Shown here: in pieces, positions 6,455 to 6,665 of the stretch
Numbering within the stretch: position 1 is the stretch's first letter
Layout of the letters: each line of letters begins with the position of its first letter
From: Chitinophagaceae bacterium
Lineage (GTDB): Bacteria > Bacteroidota > Bacteroidia > Chitinophagales > Chitinophagaceae
Length of the DNA stretch: 6,665 nucleotides
NCBI GenBank assembly: GCA_003151295.1
Contig: PLXD01000667.1
Span: 1 to 6,665, forward strand
Direction of reading: 5' to 3'
Translations under genes and position numbers: made by a program
The notes under the pieces: generated by a model
What the model was told of the DNA's origin: nothing
Database searches by the model: none
What the model saw: the letters and a program-made list of their open reading frames with translations, nothing else

Positions 6455-6665
6455 ATGAAGAGGATCCTGTTGTTCGGGGCCGGCAAATCCGCCACCTGTC
6501 TGATAGATTACCTGATCAAAGAAATAAACGGGCATCAATGGGAATTGGTGGTGGCGGATAGCAACCTGTCCCTGGCTGAATCAAAGATCAGCGGTGCTCC
6601 TGCGGCAAAAGCCGTTGCCGTGCAGGTGGAAAACTCAGCGCAAAGGAATGACCTGATCAAAGAAT
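6455..6665 (+). CDS. Saccharopine dehydrogenase family protein, 3' partial
   Basis: The frame opens at ATG 6455 and runs off the window after 70 codons. The N-terminus, MKRILLFGAGKSATCLIDYL, has the first beta strand, the glycine-rich FGAGKSA turn and the following helix of an NAD(P)-binding Rossmann fold. A second strand (WELVVADSNL, residues 29-38) ends in an acidic residue at the position that usually contacts the adenosine ribose. The pattern matches Bacteroidota proteins annotated as saccharopine dehydrogenase or lysine-ketoglutarate reductase-type enzymes, which work in lysine metabolism; related family members act on other substrates. The catalytic part is outside the window, so the exact reaction cannot be stated. 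The 255-base gap and strong terminator upstream indicate its own promoter; none was identified with confidence. Confidence 0.85.
   Translation, partial: MKRILLFGAGKSATCLIDYLIKEINGHQWELVVADSNLSLAESKISGAPAAKAVAVQVENSAQRNDLIKE

Noticed and set aside
1..6665. CRISPR array, tRNA, rRNA, intact insertion sequence or defence/toxin-antitoxin module
   Set aside because: None was seen: no regularly spaced repeats, no cloverleaf or rRNA-like segment, and no transposase, nuclease or antitoxin-like frame on either strand.

Overview
The window looks like chromosomal DNA of a member of the Bacteroidota, most probably the Chitinophagaceae or a close relative. The evidence is a type IX secretion (T9SS) C-terminal sorting domain, a GYF_2 (DUF4339) membrane protein of a kind common in that family, promoter-like sites matching the Bacteroidota -7 element TAnnTTTG, and start codons without strong Shine-Dalgarno sequences. 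The family assignment rests on remembered similarity, not on a search.

Layout from left to right. (1) Positions 1-1694 (+) hold the C-terminal ~563 codons of the class Ia ribonucleotide reductase large subunit, NrdA; its N-terminal part lies outside the window. (2) Positions 1744-2112 (-) hold a reading frame with no plausible start codon that encodes only the tail of a T9SS-secreted protein, read here as a gene remnant; it is convergent with nrdA. (3) Positions 2201-3928 (-) hold a complete phospho-sugar mutase with all four family motifs, followed by a probable terminator. (4) Positions 3929-4282 are a divergent intergenic region rich in hairpins, two of which are followed by T-runs. (5) Positions 4283-5632 (+) hold a membrane-anchored GYF_2 protein with a proline/charge-rich linker, a pentapeptide repeat, one transmembrane helix and a predicted beta-rich C-terminal domain. 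(6) Positions 5837-6199 (+) hold a small secreted protein with a probable transthyretin/carboxypeptidase-regulatory-like fold, ending in a strong intrinsic terminator. (7) Positions 6455-6665 (+) hold the first 70 codons of a saccharopine dehydrogenase family protein cut by the window edge.

The genes do not form an obvious operon. Core metabolism (deoxynucleotide synthesis, sugar-phosphate interconversion, probably lysine-related metabolism) alternates with cell-envelope proteins of unknown role, and most genes appear to be single transcription units. I see no CRISPR array, tRNA, rRNA, intact insertion sequence or phage module, and no clear new multi-gene system.

The observations most worth checking are a sharp change in synonymous codon use inside nrdA near position 1090, the orphan T9SS sorting-domain remnant beside the sugar mutase, and the hairpin-rich divergent region, which could encode a small RNA.
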